Assembly: GCA_030867875.1 (NCBI GenBank)
Contig: JAOWCC010000936.1
Location: 14,206,095-14,270,094, forward strand
DNA: 64,000 nt
Direction: 5' to 3'
From: Actinernus sp. WN-2022
Lineage: Eukaryota > Cnidaria > Anthozoa > Actiniaria > Actinernidae
In this document: piece by piece, positions 37,601 through 52,600 of the stretch
Numbering within the stretch: position 1 is the first letter of the stretch
How the letters are laid out: each line of letters begins with the position of its first letter
Translations under genes and position numbers: made by a program
Notes under the pieces: generated by a model
What the model was told of the DNA's origin: nothing
The model's input: only the letters and a program-made list of their open reading frames with translations
Databases searched by the model: none

Positions 37601-40600
37601 TGTTGGCGTGCCACTTGCGTTACATGTAAGAGTTAGTGTGGAACCCTCGATGTATGATGTGTCTTTAAGCGGTGTTAAGATTCTCGGTGGAACTGTGAAC
37701 ACAATGCAATATATGGATTAAAGTTCGTTTGAGAATTGGATAAAAAGTATTTAAAGCAAATACAACATTAATATTGTGTATGCAGTATCCTATCAGCACA
37801 ACAAGACATACACAACTATCAATAGCTTGTACCTTTCATTTTGTTCGAAAATTTTAAATTAAATAATATCTACACCACATCCAAAAACGTTTCTTTTGTA
37901 AAAGTTAACGAATGAATGAGAGTACTATGGTCAAACTTTCTACATTGAGTTTAACATACTATTCCACTGTTTGCCTGTTTTAATTAATAGTTTTTCTGTA
38001 AACCTACCGCAAATATCTACAACGGTGGTACTTTCAACCTTGCCCCTATAGTTACGGAACTGGCAGGTGTAGTTTCCCCTGTCCGAGTAACTGACTCGGC
38101 TCCACGTTACGGTTGAAGTCTTGATGTACTCTCCAGAAGTACGTATAGTAAAGTCACTATCGTTGTTGGCTTGAAGTGGCTTTCCATTCTTCACCCAGCT
38201 AACGTTTGGTGCAGGTATGGACTCGGCAATACAACGTAGTTTTAGAGAGTTGTTTGCAACTATGTCAGCGTAGCGAGGAAGTTCGTAGAGGATAACGGGT
38301 CGAGCTACCAAAAATAATAATTGATAATTATAAAGGTGATTTGAATAATTATAGAAACGTATTTATTGTAGACAAAGAGTACCATGTAGGCGCAAGATTA
38401 TTTGCACTCACCATACTCTTAATAATATTGATACTAACCAATATCAAGGAAACAACTTGAAAGGATCAGTACACTGGTAATAAAATGAACTTTAAGTTTA
38501 ACGCTACACAGCAACAGGGCCCTACTGAAAATCGCCTCGCCAATTGTTGTTGTTATCATTAAGAATAATTGGTACGAAATGTCCATTCTTACCGTGTACA
38601 ATCAGGTTTGAACTGGTGTTGGCCTTGCCCTCATCGTTAGATGCTTCACATGTGTACAGTCCTTCGTCTTCCACGCTCACATTTTGTATCTTCAGTGTCC
38701 TATTGTTGTCAATGAGCACGGCATCTGATAACAATACACCTCCCTTGTACCATTGATATGTAGGCCCCGGGTCAGCATCGGCTTTGCATGTGAGGTTCAC
38801 TGTCTCGCTTCTCTCTACCACAATGTTTTCTTGTAGGGGCAATGTTATGATTGGGATAGCTATAAAAGGGAGAGAAATACAAAATATCACGTAACAACAT
38901 TTGCATGAACTATTTCGTAAATTTTTGACGATTCTCTTTATCTCCTGTTGTAAAACAAATATAAAATGCAGAAAGTTGTTCAAAGTCTTATTCCAGGGAA
39001 TTTTAAAAATACGATTGTTTAGCGTTGCATTTCTTCTGTACTTGCAACAATTTGCGTCATCTCATGGCGGTGGATTCACGGTGACGCAAATCTTGGGAAG
39101 TAAGAAGACATACCGCGCTAAACTATAGTAAATTTGTTTTTTGTTTGTTTTTACAACAAAAATATTCAAGCGGGATGTGCTTTGAAGGCGAGGGAAATAT
39201 ATTTCGTGTAAAAAAAGGTATTCTAGCGCGCTATATGCGCAATTGATATTTCACGAGCGATAACGCAATATTTCCGTTTTATTTCCGTAGTCAATGAAGA
39301 GAATGCTGTGCATGACATGGAATCCTGCATTACTGCTATCCAATCGTGGATGCTTGCTGACAAACTCAAACTGAACTCGGATAACCCTGAATTTATTCTC
39401 CTTGGCACTAAACAACAATTATATAAAGTTAGGACTGACCATCTGACTGTTGGTGATTGCTCTATAGAATATTCACCTGTAGTTAGGAATCTGGGATCCT
39501 GGTTCGATGCTAAACTAACTGACATGCTAAGTCATATTAACAAGATCTGTAGCTCTGGTTTTTACTACTTATACAACATGTGTAGAATTAGGAAATACTT
39601 ATCTCGTTCAGCTACCGAGTCTTTAATACACGCATTTATTACTAGTAGGATTGACTATCAGTTGTAACAGTCTGCTTTATGGTCTACTTGCATGTCATAT
39701 TGCTAAACTTCAGCGCATACAGAATGCTTCGGCTAGACTTGTCACAGACTCGCCCAGGTTTGCTCGCTCTATTCCACTATTAATATCTCTCAATTGGCTG
39801 AGAGTTAAGTGCTGTATTTATTTTAAAGTTCTAATTCTTACTTTTAAGTGTATCTATGGACTTGTACCTGAGTTTTTAGTTATTCTTATATATGTCAGGA
39901 GGGAGATCATTTTCGTCTGCTGCGCCAGCTTTATGGAATAGACTTCCAGAGAACATACGAACAATTAAGTGTTTTTTCATCTTTCAAGGCTGCAGTTAAG
40001 ACGCCCCTTTTTAGACTTATATTTAGCGCTTGATTTAATTTCATGGTTTATTTATTAATTTTATTTTTAATTATACATTTGTGTAAATAGTTGGCGCGTT
40101 ATATTTATATCTATATTGATATTTATACTTAGGCTGAGATTAATAATTCATCTAAATACTAGTTTAGATTTAAGTTATTTTTACCGTATCGCTTTTAGGA
40201 TGTAATGCGCACGTGAACATATTGGCATGTAACGTGCGCAATATAAATTAAATATTGTTATTAAATATTATTATGTGTGTACTCTTTTTTCCAATTCGCT
40301 CTTTTTGCCTGGGCCCGGTTGTTTAAAGTGTGGATAACTTTATCCAGCGGATAAATCCTTATCCAGTCGATATAATAAGCTTGTTTGGTTAATACGTATC
40401 CATGCACTGGATAAGGATTTATCAGGGTCCGGCTGTTCAAAGAGTGGATACCTTTATCCAGTGCTAGGTTCGCTAGGTTAAACTCGTTCTGATATCCCTC
40501 AGTGCGAGGCTAACCTGGCAAAAACAAAGGATTGCCTTGCTTTGAATCCAAGATGGCCACCAGGTGAAAAGAGTGAATGGCAATTAACGAATAAAAAGAC

Positions 40601-43600
40601 TAGTATCTGAACAGTTGTTGTAAAAATATGTTTTTACTTACTGTGAATTGTTAACAGAGCTGATGCTGAGGCTGATCCAACTTTGTTGATGACGTTACAT
40701 GTGTAGGTGCCTTCAAAAAGGTTGGTGTTTTTCACATGTGGAACAACTAGCGTACTTCCATTTATAGCGACTGATTGAACCCTTCCTCCGCTGAAACCCC
40801 AAGTAACGTCAGGCACAGGTACACCGGTGGCTTTGCATCTGAATGTCACATTAACTCCTTCAAGGACGGTCTGATTTTCAGGGACAACAACAAGCTCTGG
40901 TCGAACTAGATAGGAAAGCATATAAATAAAAACGTTCAATTTGTTAGGTTTTGCAACAAGGGGTATTTAAAGAGCTTCCGTGAACCGAAAGGTTAAATGT
41001 GCATTATGGAGATCCGAGATACATTAATTCATAGTTTCACAAGCACATATTAGTCCAGCCCCGTTCGTTACTGGTGCTATGTCAGTGTCCTCTTGGTTAA
41101 CGACGTTTACCTGGAAAATTGAAAACCAACATGGGGAAGAAAACTGAGTTCCGCGATGCTAAATCGACTTCCCACATTTCACTAAATTTCTAAAATCATC
41201 CTTTTGTCGAACTTGGGGCACAAGATGGCAGCCATATTTTCCCAGAGAAACATTCCTGTGTTTAACAGTGCTAATAAGCCCAATGCAAATATAATTTATT
41301 TAGGTGCAGTAAAGTGGTTCTGTTCAACCATTTTATTGGAGATTTATCATATTAATATTGCTTAAAATGCATTATTTTATAAATCCTCGAAATGGTGTAA
41401 TTTATGTCGTACTGGGCAAATGAGTTGTAAATGAATTGAGTTTGTTTATAGTTTGGTTATTTTTCAGGGATCAGACATTTGATCCTTGCAATCTTATTGC
41501 AATATATTTTAATAAGTGGAGCTGACATAAAATCAGAGTAACAGGAAAGTCAGACTTGGCTTATGACTTAAAGGACGTCATTATAATCTGATGGCTTAAT
41601 AAACGAAAATGTTTTCCCCTTTGACGAATTATTTCAAACAGTCTTTTATCACGGGTTCCAAATATTGAAAAAAACAAATGAACCCAAATGAGTGTCAGTT
41701 GAAATGTCTTCTCATGGATTAGGCTAAACCGAAACATACGTTTCTTTTTAAACATAAATAGCAAATATTGTTTACCGTTTGACTGTTGTATATAATTATT
41801 CCATAAATAGCTTATTATTCATTTTTTTTACTGGCATTGATTTCAACTATCGTACTCCGTAGTATAGTGGTCAAGAGTTAGTACAAACAGTCGGTAGGGT
41901 TGAGCGTCGATTCCTAAGTTGTTATTTACTTCTTCTCACCTTACTTGTTGTTTATCAGTATACAAGTAGTTAGTGGTTCATGAATACGATTAAGAATTAG
42001 GGTTGGAAATTGCATCAAACACTAGTGCGTTTGGAACTGGTTTTTCATTGGATGCCAAGATGCATCCGCCTGACGAAGCTTCAAAAAAGGGTTTCACTGG
42101 GTATCTAGACCCATGCACGTGACAAAATACAGTCCCTTAATTGGACGAATATCTCATGAATTATTAATGAGTTTGAGAACTTTAAATCAATGATAACTAG
42201 CTAGGGATTATATACATGTAATTGGTCTGAATTGATTAATTTTCTTTTTATTGACGCGTGTGGAACTATGAATTTCAATTCATTAATTTTGAATTTCCTT
42301 GAAAGACAGTAATAGTGCAAATAAGCTTTTTGGTTTAGCATAAAAACGTATTTTAATATTGTTTTCTTGCTATAAAGAACAAGAAGATATCACTCACACA
42401 ACACTTCAACGGTTTCCTGAATAGGTGTATCACCAAATCCATTGCTAGCCACACACGTGTAGTTTCCTGCATCCTCGAGAGAGATACCAGCGGTGCGTAG
42501 GTAAAGGCGACTGGAAACATTCTGCAAGTTCTGTTTGATGTTACTCTTGACTATCTGAACCACTTGTCTTGAGTCATTACGAGTCCGAACGTCAACCTTT
42601 TGGATTGTTTTATTTCCTTTTCTCCATTCGATTGATGGCTTAGGATAACCACTTCCAAAGCAGTCGATGGTCGTGTTCTCGGTTCCTCGAAGGAAAGACC
42701 GCGTATGTGGTAGTGGAACGTAAATGTTCACAGGGACTGAAACGATGAAATCACAATGACAATGAAGCAGTGCCACGTGTTATTCTTACGCCTAGTATAT
42801 GTTATTATTGTGTCTCCTTTGCATCTGAGGATACGCTGGGTTCCAGAAGCTCGAAGAAATAAAAGGTGAAGAGGCGAGAGAGAGACGAGGAGAGAAGAGA
42901 AAGAAGAGCCTCTGGTGTTATCCGTTGAGAACCTCACTTCCATGTGCTGAGTTTCAATTCAGTCAAAAAACACGTAAACCCGGTTTTGTTGAGCCATTGG
43001 TAAGCGAATACAATCACGGTTGCGCCTGGTAGTGAGTAGATAATCCAATGAGGGTTCAAATTCTGAACCTAATGTTCGCATGGAACATATCAAATAATAT
43101 CTGTCATCTTCCCTTTCTCATCTCTTCGCCTTTTATTTGTTCTAGCTTCTGGCACCTTGGGTAACCCGAAAATATTAAAGGAGAACTGAAGCCTAAAATC
43201 AACTTTAGCTCAATGAGTAGATCTAAACATGAAATGACTTGTACCAAAATGTATTTTACTGTGTTTTGCGTCAAAGGAAAGACAATCTGCAAATCTTCCT
43301 CCCAACCGCCGCTAAGTACAGACGGCTCAATTCCTGTAATCTGTGACGTACTATACGGAGAATCAATTGGTTTTGTCATGTTGTTGTCGGCTTTGAATAG
43401 ATGGACTAACGACTCATAATTGCGCACTATTGTGCTTTTTTTGTGTTGAAGGTGTGATTGATTTTCCTTGGTATGCATGACGTACGATACGGGGGAAAAG
43501 CACTGAATTGAGCCACCACACAAACTAGCTTTATCAGCGGAGAATCGGCTATTTTTTTAACCTTCAAAACGTATTTCCTCTTTTTAGACGTGCACCACAA

Positions 43601-46600
43601 AGAAATTTCTCGGATTGATTTAGGGTTCAGTTCTCCTTTAAATGATGGAATTCGCACAATGTAGTTTGAAGACTAATCTAACATGTGTATTCTTGTATGA
43701 CTAAGATATATAGAAAGCATCATTTACGAGGAACCTCTAGGAAGACTCACCTTTTATTTCCACAATCACGCCCATAGTAGTATTTCCAGCCCTATTTACC
43801 GCCACACATCGGTATTTTCCTTCATCCTCTATGATTGCATTCTCTATAACAAGAGTTCTCTTTCTATCGTATAACCTTGCACGCGTCAGATTGCTAGATC
43901 CATCCTTGCTCCACGTCACAACCGGTTGTGGATCGCCATAAACCACACATGTTAGATTGATTTGGTTGTTTATAACAATTGTTGTGCTGCCAGTAATCTT
44001 CGATATTCTAGGTAACACTGGGTAACAGGTAACGAGAGAGGTGAAACGATGGACAAAATAACTTTCCAATGCCTATATGATTGTGCTTTGATGGCAGTAT
44101 CTGCATTCCGATTCGTCTCAGCTTACTACATTTTCAAACATTTGCTTTTACTATTTTTTAATTGACACGTTTTGTGTTAGGTAAAATACCTTTTACCGTC
44201 TATTACGGTCTCCAATTGACTGTTGAGTGGTAGTACGCAGATACCGTTATGTGGTTTTATGCTGACAATCCACATAAAATATATTCGGGAGATGGACATA
44301 GGATGCAATAAATACGAATATAATTACACTAGCTTTAGAGCAGTTTTTGATCGAGTGTCGAAAGCAACAAGTGATTGCTGTGGTTTTGCGATTGCTTAGC
44401 TTTTCTATTGCCTATGAAAAATGACTTCTAGTTATCAGCCAATCAAGTTCTAAACTAAAACCAAACGCAATCAGGTTTTGTTTTAGCGACAGTATTGACG
44501 ACTGCGTTTACTTTGCCTCGTGATTAGTTCAAGTAAACCAATCGTGAATTACTTCAGTTCGTGATTGGCTCATTGTGTTTTCACTTGCTCCTGTGATTGG
44601 CTATGTAATTACTTTGGTTTTGGTTTTACTACACTCAACTGAAAATCGCTCTGTTCAAACACTAAGACGTTAAAGTGCTTGCAGCGGTTCTCGATCACAC
44701 GTTCCTTTTGTATCGGGCAAAGAAGTCGTGTTTTGGTAGACGACGATCATTTGTTCCGACTCCGAGCAGAGTTGACGGTCGATTCGTGAAATAATTGTTG
44801 CTGGGTGGCTCATATTTAAGCCTCACATTTGCTGAAATGTGACGATTTCTCAATCCTCAACCTTCGAATTCTATTCTACACTTTTGGATACTCTTTAGGT
44901 GGCTTAAATGAGTTTATAATATTGGGAAACTATGTTTGACTGAAACTCAGCATGAACTTCGCCACCGGTGTTCTGAATAATCTTCCACAACCTGGCGGAA
45001 ACATTGAATTTTTGTGACTGAATGAAAAGAGTCATCAAACTAAAACTAGAACTTTTCAGTCTACAAAAACAACTATGTATAGAATGTATTACTTTTCAAA
45101 TCTGACCCGGATATTTCTCTTCTCCTAAATGGACTTTCTCCTCGGCCTCGGGGGATCGCTCACGTCCTGTGTGCTTTCCTACAATCTTCAAGTTCCTTCA
45201 GTTTACTGTTTTAACGAATCTTTCGCGCATATAAAGAGTTTCTCTGGAATTTCTCTTGCTCCACCATAGTGAATTTTGGAAAGACTTGCTCGTGATCAAC
45301 TTCGACTAAATACGGTATTCACTGGCAGTTCACGCATTTATAACATTTGAATGACGTCTACCAAAACACGATTTCTTCGTCGAGGAAAAATTTGAAAAGG
45401 CCACGCGTGAATGAGAATCGCTGTAAACATTTCAAACTTTGACATGACAACATAACGTTAGTCATACCTCCGACGACCTGAATTATTATACTAACTATTG
45501 ACAAATCAACATTGTATACAGGTGTTTTATAGTTTAATACACGCATATGAATTATTAATGCATATCGTCGAGCAAGAATATCGTAAACCTATAAGAGAAA
45601 ACATTTATGTAATACATCAGTTTTATCAGAAAACTACACATGCAGATCATTCAGCCGGCCATGGCTTCAGCGTTATGATATCAAGAATCTCTAACCAACA
45701 AATAATGACCAATTATATTTTGTGGTCATTCCGGTATGAAGTATGATCACAGTCGCACAAGTTCAAGTCAATTTGGGTAACGCAGCGAAGGTTCCCTATT
45801 ATGGCTCTCATAGACGATCATAAACGACAGGACCAATCACAAACGGCAGGAAGACCATATATTTTCGACCAGAAAAGAGAAGTCAATACTTCCCGAACTC
45901 AGAAGAATGTACTCCATTCGTCCTCGATTTATGAATTTGGCAGTCAGCTCTAGTGGATTAAAAAATATTGCATTTCTTCTTCTTTCAGGTTGAAATTGAA
46001 GTATCTCTTCAAACCGACATTGAAAATATTTGTCAATAATTACATGTAAAGTACACTAGTTACGTTTGTCCTGCTGACTTGAGGTGGGACTGGATATGGA
46101 CTGTCCTTTAAGTAATTCTCTGGATAACATCGATAGCAGGAACATCAGTCTTGTTTCTTGTAATTTCATTGATAATTTCATTGTAAATTTGATAGAAACC
46201 CATTGAAATAATATAATTCCATTCGATAATTTTTGAAGTTTGATTTGTTTTTGATCAAACTAACCATGGTTTCATTTCGAAGCAAATCGTATGTGGGGAA
46301 AGTTCTCAAATTTGTGATGGCAAGATCTTTTGTCCTCCACCTTTCCTATTGGTTGGATTATGGCTTGAATATTTTCTGTTTGTAATTGCCCACTTCCGCG
46401 ATATGCTTTATTTGTCGCGCACAAAGGTTTCAATACGAGGCTCCGTGCTAAATTAAATTAATTATTTTCTCTGTGAAAAGAATAAATCTAATTTAGCACG
46501 GGGCCTCGTATTGAAACCTTTGTGCGTGACAAGTAAAGCATATCGCGGAAGTGGGCTATTTGGGCTACAGACATCTCAGTTGAGGATATGCACATTAAAG

Positions 46601-49600
46601 TAAAGTAAAGTCGCTTTATTTATAGGGGTATTAAACACGTTTACCGGCTAACATGTAGTTCAGTAATCTAACACGTGTCCCTCTCTTTATACTTAGTCCT
46701 ACGGTTTTACGTCCTTATCCGAGAAGACGAGAAGGTCTAACCCTTTACTGTTGGATTATGTAAAGGAAGCACCTTCTACTCAGTTATTTTAAGGCCCTGA
46801 GTGATTGGTCCGACCGGGGTTTGAACCCGCGACCTCCCGCACGACAGACCGGCGCTTAACCACTTAACCACGGGAGGCGGTTAAATTACCGCAGCCTATT
46901 GTGTTTTGCTATAGTACTTATGCGAAACAGTACTTAAAACAAACAGGTTGATACGTGAAATAAAATATAAAAGTAATTTAAAGAGTACATGAAAACCGCA
47001 CTGTAAATATAATATACACACATAGGTGTACACCTGGGTGCACTGTAACGGCATGATCCAAAGTGTTTGACAACCAACTGATAATAATGGATATTCGTAG
47101 AAGCATACTAGTATTCTATTGCAAATCCAGCAATCTGATTGGTCCTCTACTCACTATCTATTCTGTGATAGATGGTGAGTAGCGAATATCCAATGATAAG
47201 CCTTGCTATATATCTACAATTCCCCGATTTCGATCATACAGAAGCATGATCGATTCATCCTTGACGGAAGACCTTGGAAACTAGGTTACTAAAATCCAAC
47301 AAAGCGGATGTAAGAATTTATCAGCGAGCGAGATAACCATTGGTGTGAAATTACAGGAGAACACTTTAGTTTGACTTCTTCAACACAGAAGATATATTCG
47401 CGTATGCCTATGGAGAGAATAAATGTCAAATTAACAGCAAAACGTGTTCATTCTCGTTTTCTGTGAGCGATTGTTTACCATGTGGTCGAACTGAAGAGGG
47501 GAAGTTTTGAAGTACAAACAAAAAGTTAAAAACATGTATCTGAAACAGCAAAATATAAATTTATTTTAACATTTAAAGCAGAAAAGTTCTTTGTTTGTGC
47601 ATATAGAATACTAGTATGTTTCTACTAAAACAATTAGATTGCTCGCTCTCGAGCTTGTAGTCTAATTGTAAAGAAAACCTTGCTGTAAGAAGAAATATAT
47701 GTCGGTAAAGTAAAACGACTCTAGGGAGCAGTTGGAGAGGGGAGGGAGTGGAGGAGAAATTGCCTTTTTTTTTATAAAAACAATTCAAGACCCCTGGTAA
47801 GCCTGCATTGTTTTAAGCAACCCCCACCTCCTACCTCAGATCTTTTATAATTTTCAGGGCCCTTAAAACATTTTGAGACCCCCCTTTTTCTCCAAAAAAA
47901 AATTCCGAGACCCCTCCCTCATTTTCTCCTCCCCCTCCCCCCCCCCTCCCCCCCTTCCAACTTAAATAATGACTGGTCTCCTATGTGTAAAGGGATAGAG
48001 GAAACTGAAATTCGTATGTGATCAGTTATTAGAAACCATGCTTTTTTAATCTGAGGAATCCCTACAAAAGATTAGACTCATATTTGACACAAATAATGTA
48101 ACAGAGCTGAGCTATCCATGAGCGTTAATTTTCGACGTAGTAAAAATCAAGCTTATAGACTTTGATCGAATACTGATTTTTATCTCACTGTTTTCTTCTT
48201 CCATACTTCGCGAAGAATCTCCGGGAAAACACCAAGCAAATATAGCATCAAAATATTTCAGGAATTGCATTCTTCGATGCCATGCTTTTGCTGAAAAAGG
48301 CTTCCATCTTGAACTGCGAGTGGAAGTAAACGGGTCGAGACGACTTGACGTTGTGGCAAAAGAACTGCGGTCTAAGAAGTGGGAAAGATCGACCGTCATT
48401 CGTTGCAAAGTCCTCCAAGGTAATGTGTACCATCAATTGTTCTTCCTGTACGCTCTAAAGATGTCCAAGTGATTGACACCAAAAAGAGTAGCGCGTAAAC
48501 GAGGGATGTGATAGTTACTGCACCGAAGTTTGCAATCGCTCAGTCATATTTAGACACCAAAGTAAAAACATTGTTAGGGTCTTCTCACATTTGAATGCGT
48601 GGAAAGTTTGAGTAATAACATAGTTCGTAGCATATTTGGTATAAATACCACGAGTGATATTTCAAAATTGTTCGTAATATCACGAGCGCTAGCCGCGTTC
48701 GAAGCAGTGAGTGATGTTACGGACAATTTTGAAATATTATGGGCGGTATTTATACCAAATAATTATCACATACATATCATGCTATTATTTGTTAAATAAT
48801 ATGTGCTAAGAAATGTACTGAAAAAAGCATATTTGCTTTAAGGTTCAAGGTGGGGTTTGTTTACTTCATTGCTGTTCAAACGAATAATTGAAAATTCTGA
48901 AAGCGTTTGGCAGATCATTTAGCTAATTGCAAAGTAATATGAAAAGCGAAACCTCAGATTAATCAATAATAATCGACTGAAGCTAAAACCAAATAGCTAA
49001 GCTGTGAATAAACGTTAATTTCGAAAGCAAGTATACTAACAAAAAGCAAAGTTTATTTGAGTTCATTATATCTCCGAGCAAAATTGTCACTTTGCCGTTT
49101 TCAGACAGTTACATTTCCAAGAAAAACTTTACATTAAAGAAAAAGGTGACAGCCCAATTCTAAATTGAAATTCAAACTGCTACAAGAAGAATTTTCCTCA
49201 GGCAACTTGGACAATATTTGAATCGACAATCGCAGGCCAAACGCTCACATACGGCCAAGGATTTCTTGTCAATGGATGACAAAAACAAAACAAAGAAAAG
49301 AAAAGTCAAAAGTAAACTCGGCTTACTTTGTCCTTGTATAAGCTCAGATATTCCTGGGAAGCTTTTACGTTTGAGCTACAATGTAGATGAATGTGCATTT
49401 TCGGTCCTGATGACGAGGGCTTCCACTTTATTCAAAGTACCCGCTAAGTCGAGTCAGCGCTCAGCCTTGAAAATTTCTCAAATTCAGATTGCGTTGGTAT
49501 AAGATAACATTATCAATCCATACATTCCTTTCCTTTGAATTCCAAAATCTTCAATTCTCTGTAACCTGTTACATCCGCTTGGAATTGTACAGACCTTGCA

Positions 49601-52600
49601 TAAAACCCGGGGGCACCGTTTCCATAATAAAGTTAAGCAGGCGCCGATCCAGACCGTTTCCACAGTTTTACGGAAAACGGTCAGATTTTGTCCATCTGAT
49701 TTTGGTAGCCTCTTAAAAGGAAATATTGCATCGAAAACGCTGGAAATAGCATTTCAGAGCTTGTAAATTTCAAAATTTCGAGGAGCTCGCGCCTTCAGCG
49801 CTTGTTTGGTTTGTACCTTCGTTCAGCTCGGAAAACGGTCAGTTTTCCCCCTGGATCCGCGCCTGGTAAGCTATGTGAGGCATTGGGCCCCAAAGCAGTA
49901 CCCGGTTTCCAAAAGGAAATATTTTTAATTTACTAGAATTGACAGTCAATTGACATTTACTTTTGCTTCAAAACTTTGGTTTACCAAATTTGGTTCTAAG
50001 CCTGACATCCATGTCCTACTACCTCCCACTCCTTGGAGCTTGTAATTACACTGAAATACCATTCCTCTTAGCCAATAAAAATTCGGAGCTTAATTGTAAC
50101 ACTTGTAATTGCATTAATTCACGCGCTTCAGGCTTATTTAGTCTGACTTGCTTGGTTGCAATTTGATAAAATAAAGAACTAAATAAATAAATGAATTGCC
50201 TAAATACTTAGGAATATGCTGAGAAGAAAAATACACTGTAAGGTGAGAGGACATCTATAACCAAATAAAAATATTCAATAAATAACCTTTTCTTCTTCTG
50301 AGACAATGTATTACTATGTTTTCGTGGTAGAAATAAAAACACTTGCTCGCTGTGAAAGCAATAAGAAGGGATGGACTTACCATCGACGGTTAGCTTAGCA
50401 GTGTAGCTCGTATTTCCCGCTCTGCTGTGAGCAGTACACGTGTAGTTACCCTCGGAGTCGATGTTACGGACATTTTTCAATCGCAGTGTTCCGTCAACAA
50501 CCGTGTGATTCAATCGAATGGCCTGACCATTGAACGTCCATGCTATGCTTGGCGTCGGAACTCCAGAAGACTTGCATTCAAAAGTTACATCTGAACCTTC
50601 CAGGACTATTTGATCACTGCTTGCCAACTCGAATATTGGTCGAACTTGAAAAAAAGAAATAAAAACAATACAAACATTATAACAAGCACAGATCACAGCG
50701 TGCGACATCAAAGTCTCTTTCTAGTTCCAATACACTGTACGCTGTTTTAGGTGGAACACTATTAGTTGGAAAAATAATTTACAGGAAAAGTTTACTTTTA
50801 AATTAACTAAATCTCATAGGCCTTATGCATGATGATGTCACGTGATCACCACCAAACCTCATTTTCGCAAATCATTTCCTCTCAACACAAAAGTGAGGCT
50901 TGGTGGTGATCACGTGACATCATCACGCATAATGGATATTAAGTTATTGTAAGCCACCTTTCTTCTTAACAATTCATGAACACCTAATTGTTGTTAAATA
51001 CAGTTTCAAGTGCATTTATGATAATAGATTGAGAAAATACCAACTTTATATATATATTTTTATTCCGAGCTTATCGTCCAATTCGTAGTTATTGAAAGGT
51101 AACCAAGCCTTAGCCTCGCATGGAGGCTAGAGTTGACCCTGCACTGATACAAACCCTCTTTCTATGAATATTGATAGATTTGATTATCATGCTAACTAAA
51201 TACAAGCCATGGAGGCTGGAGTTGACCCTGCACTGATACAAACCCTCTTTCTATGAATATTGATTTATTTGATTATCATGCTAACTAAATACAGGCCTCC
51301 AACTAAGCTGTCTCAACTCCAGCCTCGATGTCACGAAAGGCTTGGTTACCTTTGAAAATGGCGGCCAAGAACTACGAATTGGACTATTGATTAACATCTT
51401 AATAACAAGATAAAAGTAACCTGTCTTTTTTGTGGACGATGGGAGATTTCTCTAACTATAAAAAAATCTCCTATTTCTCTTGTTATATATGTATGATAGG
51501 TGAACCACCCTCGAATGTCAAATATACTTACAAATAACTTCCACAGTTCTCTGAGCAGGTTTACCCTTCACTCCATTCGCCGCCGCGCACGTGTACTTCC
51601 CAGCCTCATTGTACGTGAGCCCAGCAGTCCGTAGATACAAACGGCTTGTCACATTATCTAATGGGTGTGTGATCGTATTGGCGATAATCTGAACAACTCT
51701 CAGTGTGTCGTTTCTGGATAGAGAGCTCACCGAAGGAATTGTACTATTTGTTTTACTCCAGCGCACAGTCGGTTTTGGTTTTCCGTTTCCATAACAGTCG
51801 ATTGATTTATTAGTGTCATTTCTTGTAAATATCCTCAAAGCAGGAGGAGATATAAACACGCTTGCTGGAACTGAAAAGAATATAAACAAAAGAGTGTAAG
51901 TATTATAACCGGCCTGTGTTTAACTTCCTCGCCTGCAATATTTAAGGTTACAGACTGGCGTGCGTGTTTTATTGACAAAATAATTGAGGTTAAATTGAAG
52001 GCCGAATGCTGTATGAAGAAATGTTGAGTTCATCGTACTGAGTCAACAAGTGACTGTATTTGTCCATAAAACACAAACATAAAATCTCTAAACCTTTCAA
52101 TATTCCAACTGAGCAAACAGCGTGCTGTGGTCACCAATAAAGTATTGTCATTAGCCAATCACCTGCTTGGATTTTGTACTGTGCACGAAGTTTGGATAGT
52201 AATGTTAATTATTGTAAGTACCACAACCGACTGATTAAGATATTTTCAAGTTATAGATACATTCTTCTTTTTATTTACGTTTGAATTCACGTCTGCAATT
52301 TAAAGTATTTGTTTAATATTTGAACAGCTGCAATACAGAATTGAGAAGACTATTGTTCAGTTAATATATTCAAACATATTTATATGCGGTTTAATGAAAG
52401 GAACAAATTAAGTATTATAATTGCCTACCTTTGACGACGACTCGTACGCTTTTTGTTGAATTCCCAGCCCTGTTTGATGCTACACATGTGTAGACAGCCT
52501 CATCTGTTATCGTGACATTCTTTATCTCGAGTATTCTGTTATTGTTATACATTGTAGCTCTTGATATTTTACGAGATCCATTCTTTTCCCATCGTACTAT

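Noticed and set aside
41855..41916. tRNA-like string with A-box- and B-box-like words
   Set aside because: The B box is degenerate and no cloverleaf stems could be paired convincingly; at most a relic of a tRNA-derived sequence.
43104..43657. Open frames on both strands around 43.1-43.7 kb
   Set aside because: They lie within or across the TTAA MITE at 43175-43641.
22036..44017. Block duplication as an uncollapsed pair of haplotypes
   Set aside because: The introns differ strongly in length and transposon content and protein divergence reaches 10% or more, which is high for alleles; it cannot be fully excluded without read depth.
26643..51535. Cys residue at the end of B and G domains when read past the exon
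   Set aside because: The TGT codon there is made of the last exon base and the intron GT; after splicing the codon is TTT (Phe).
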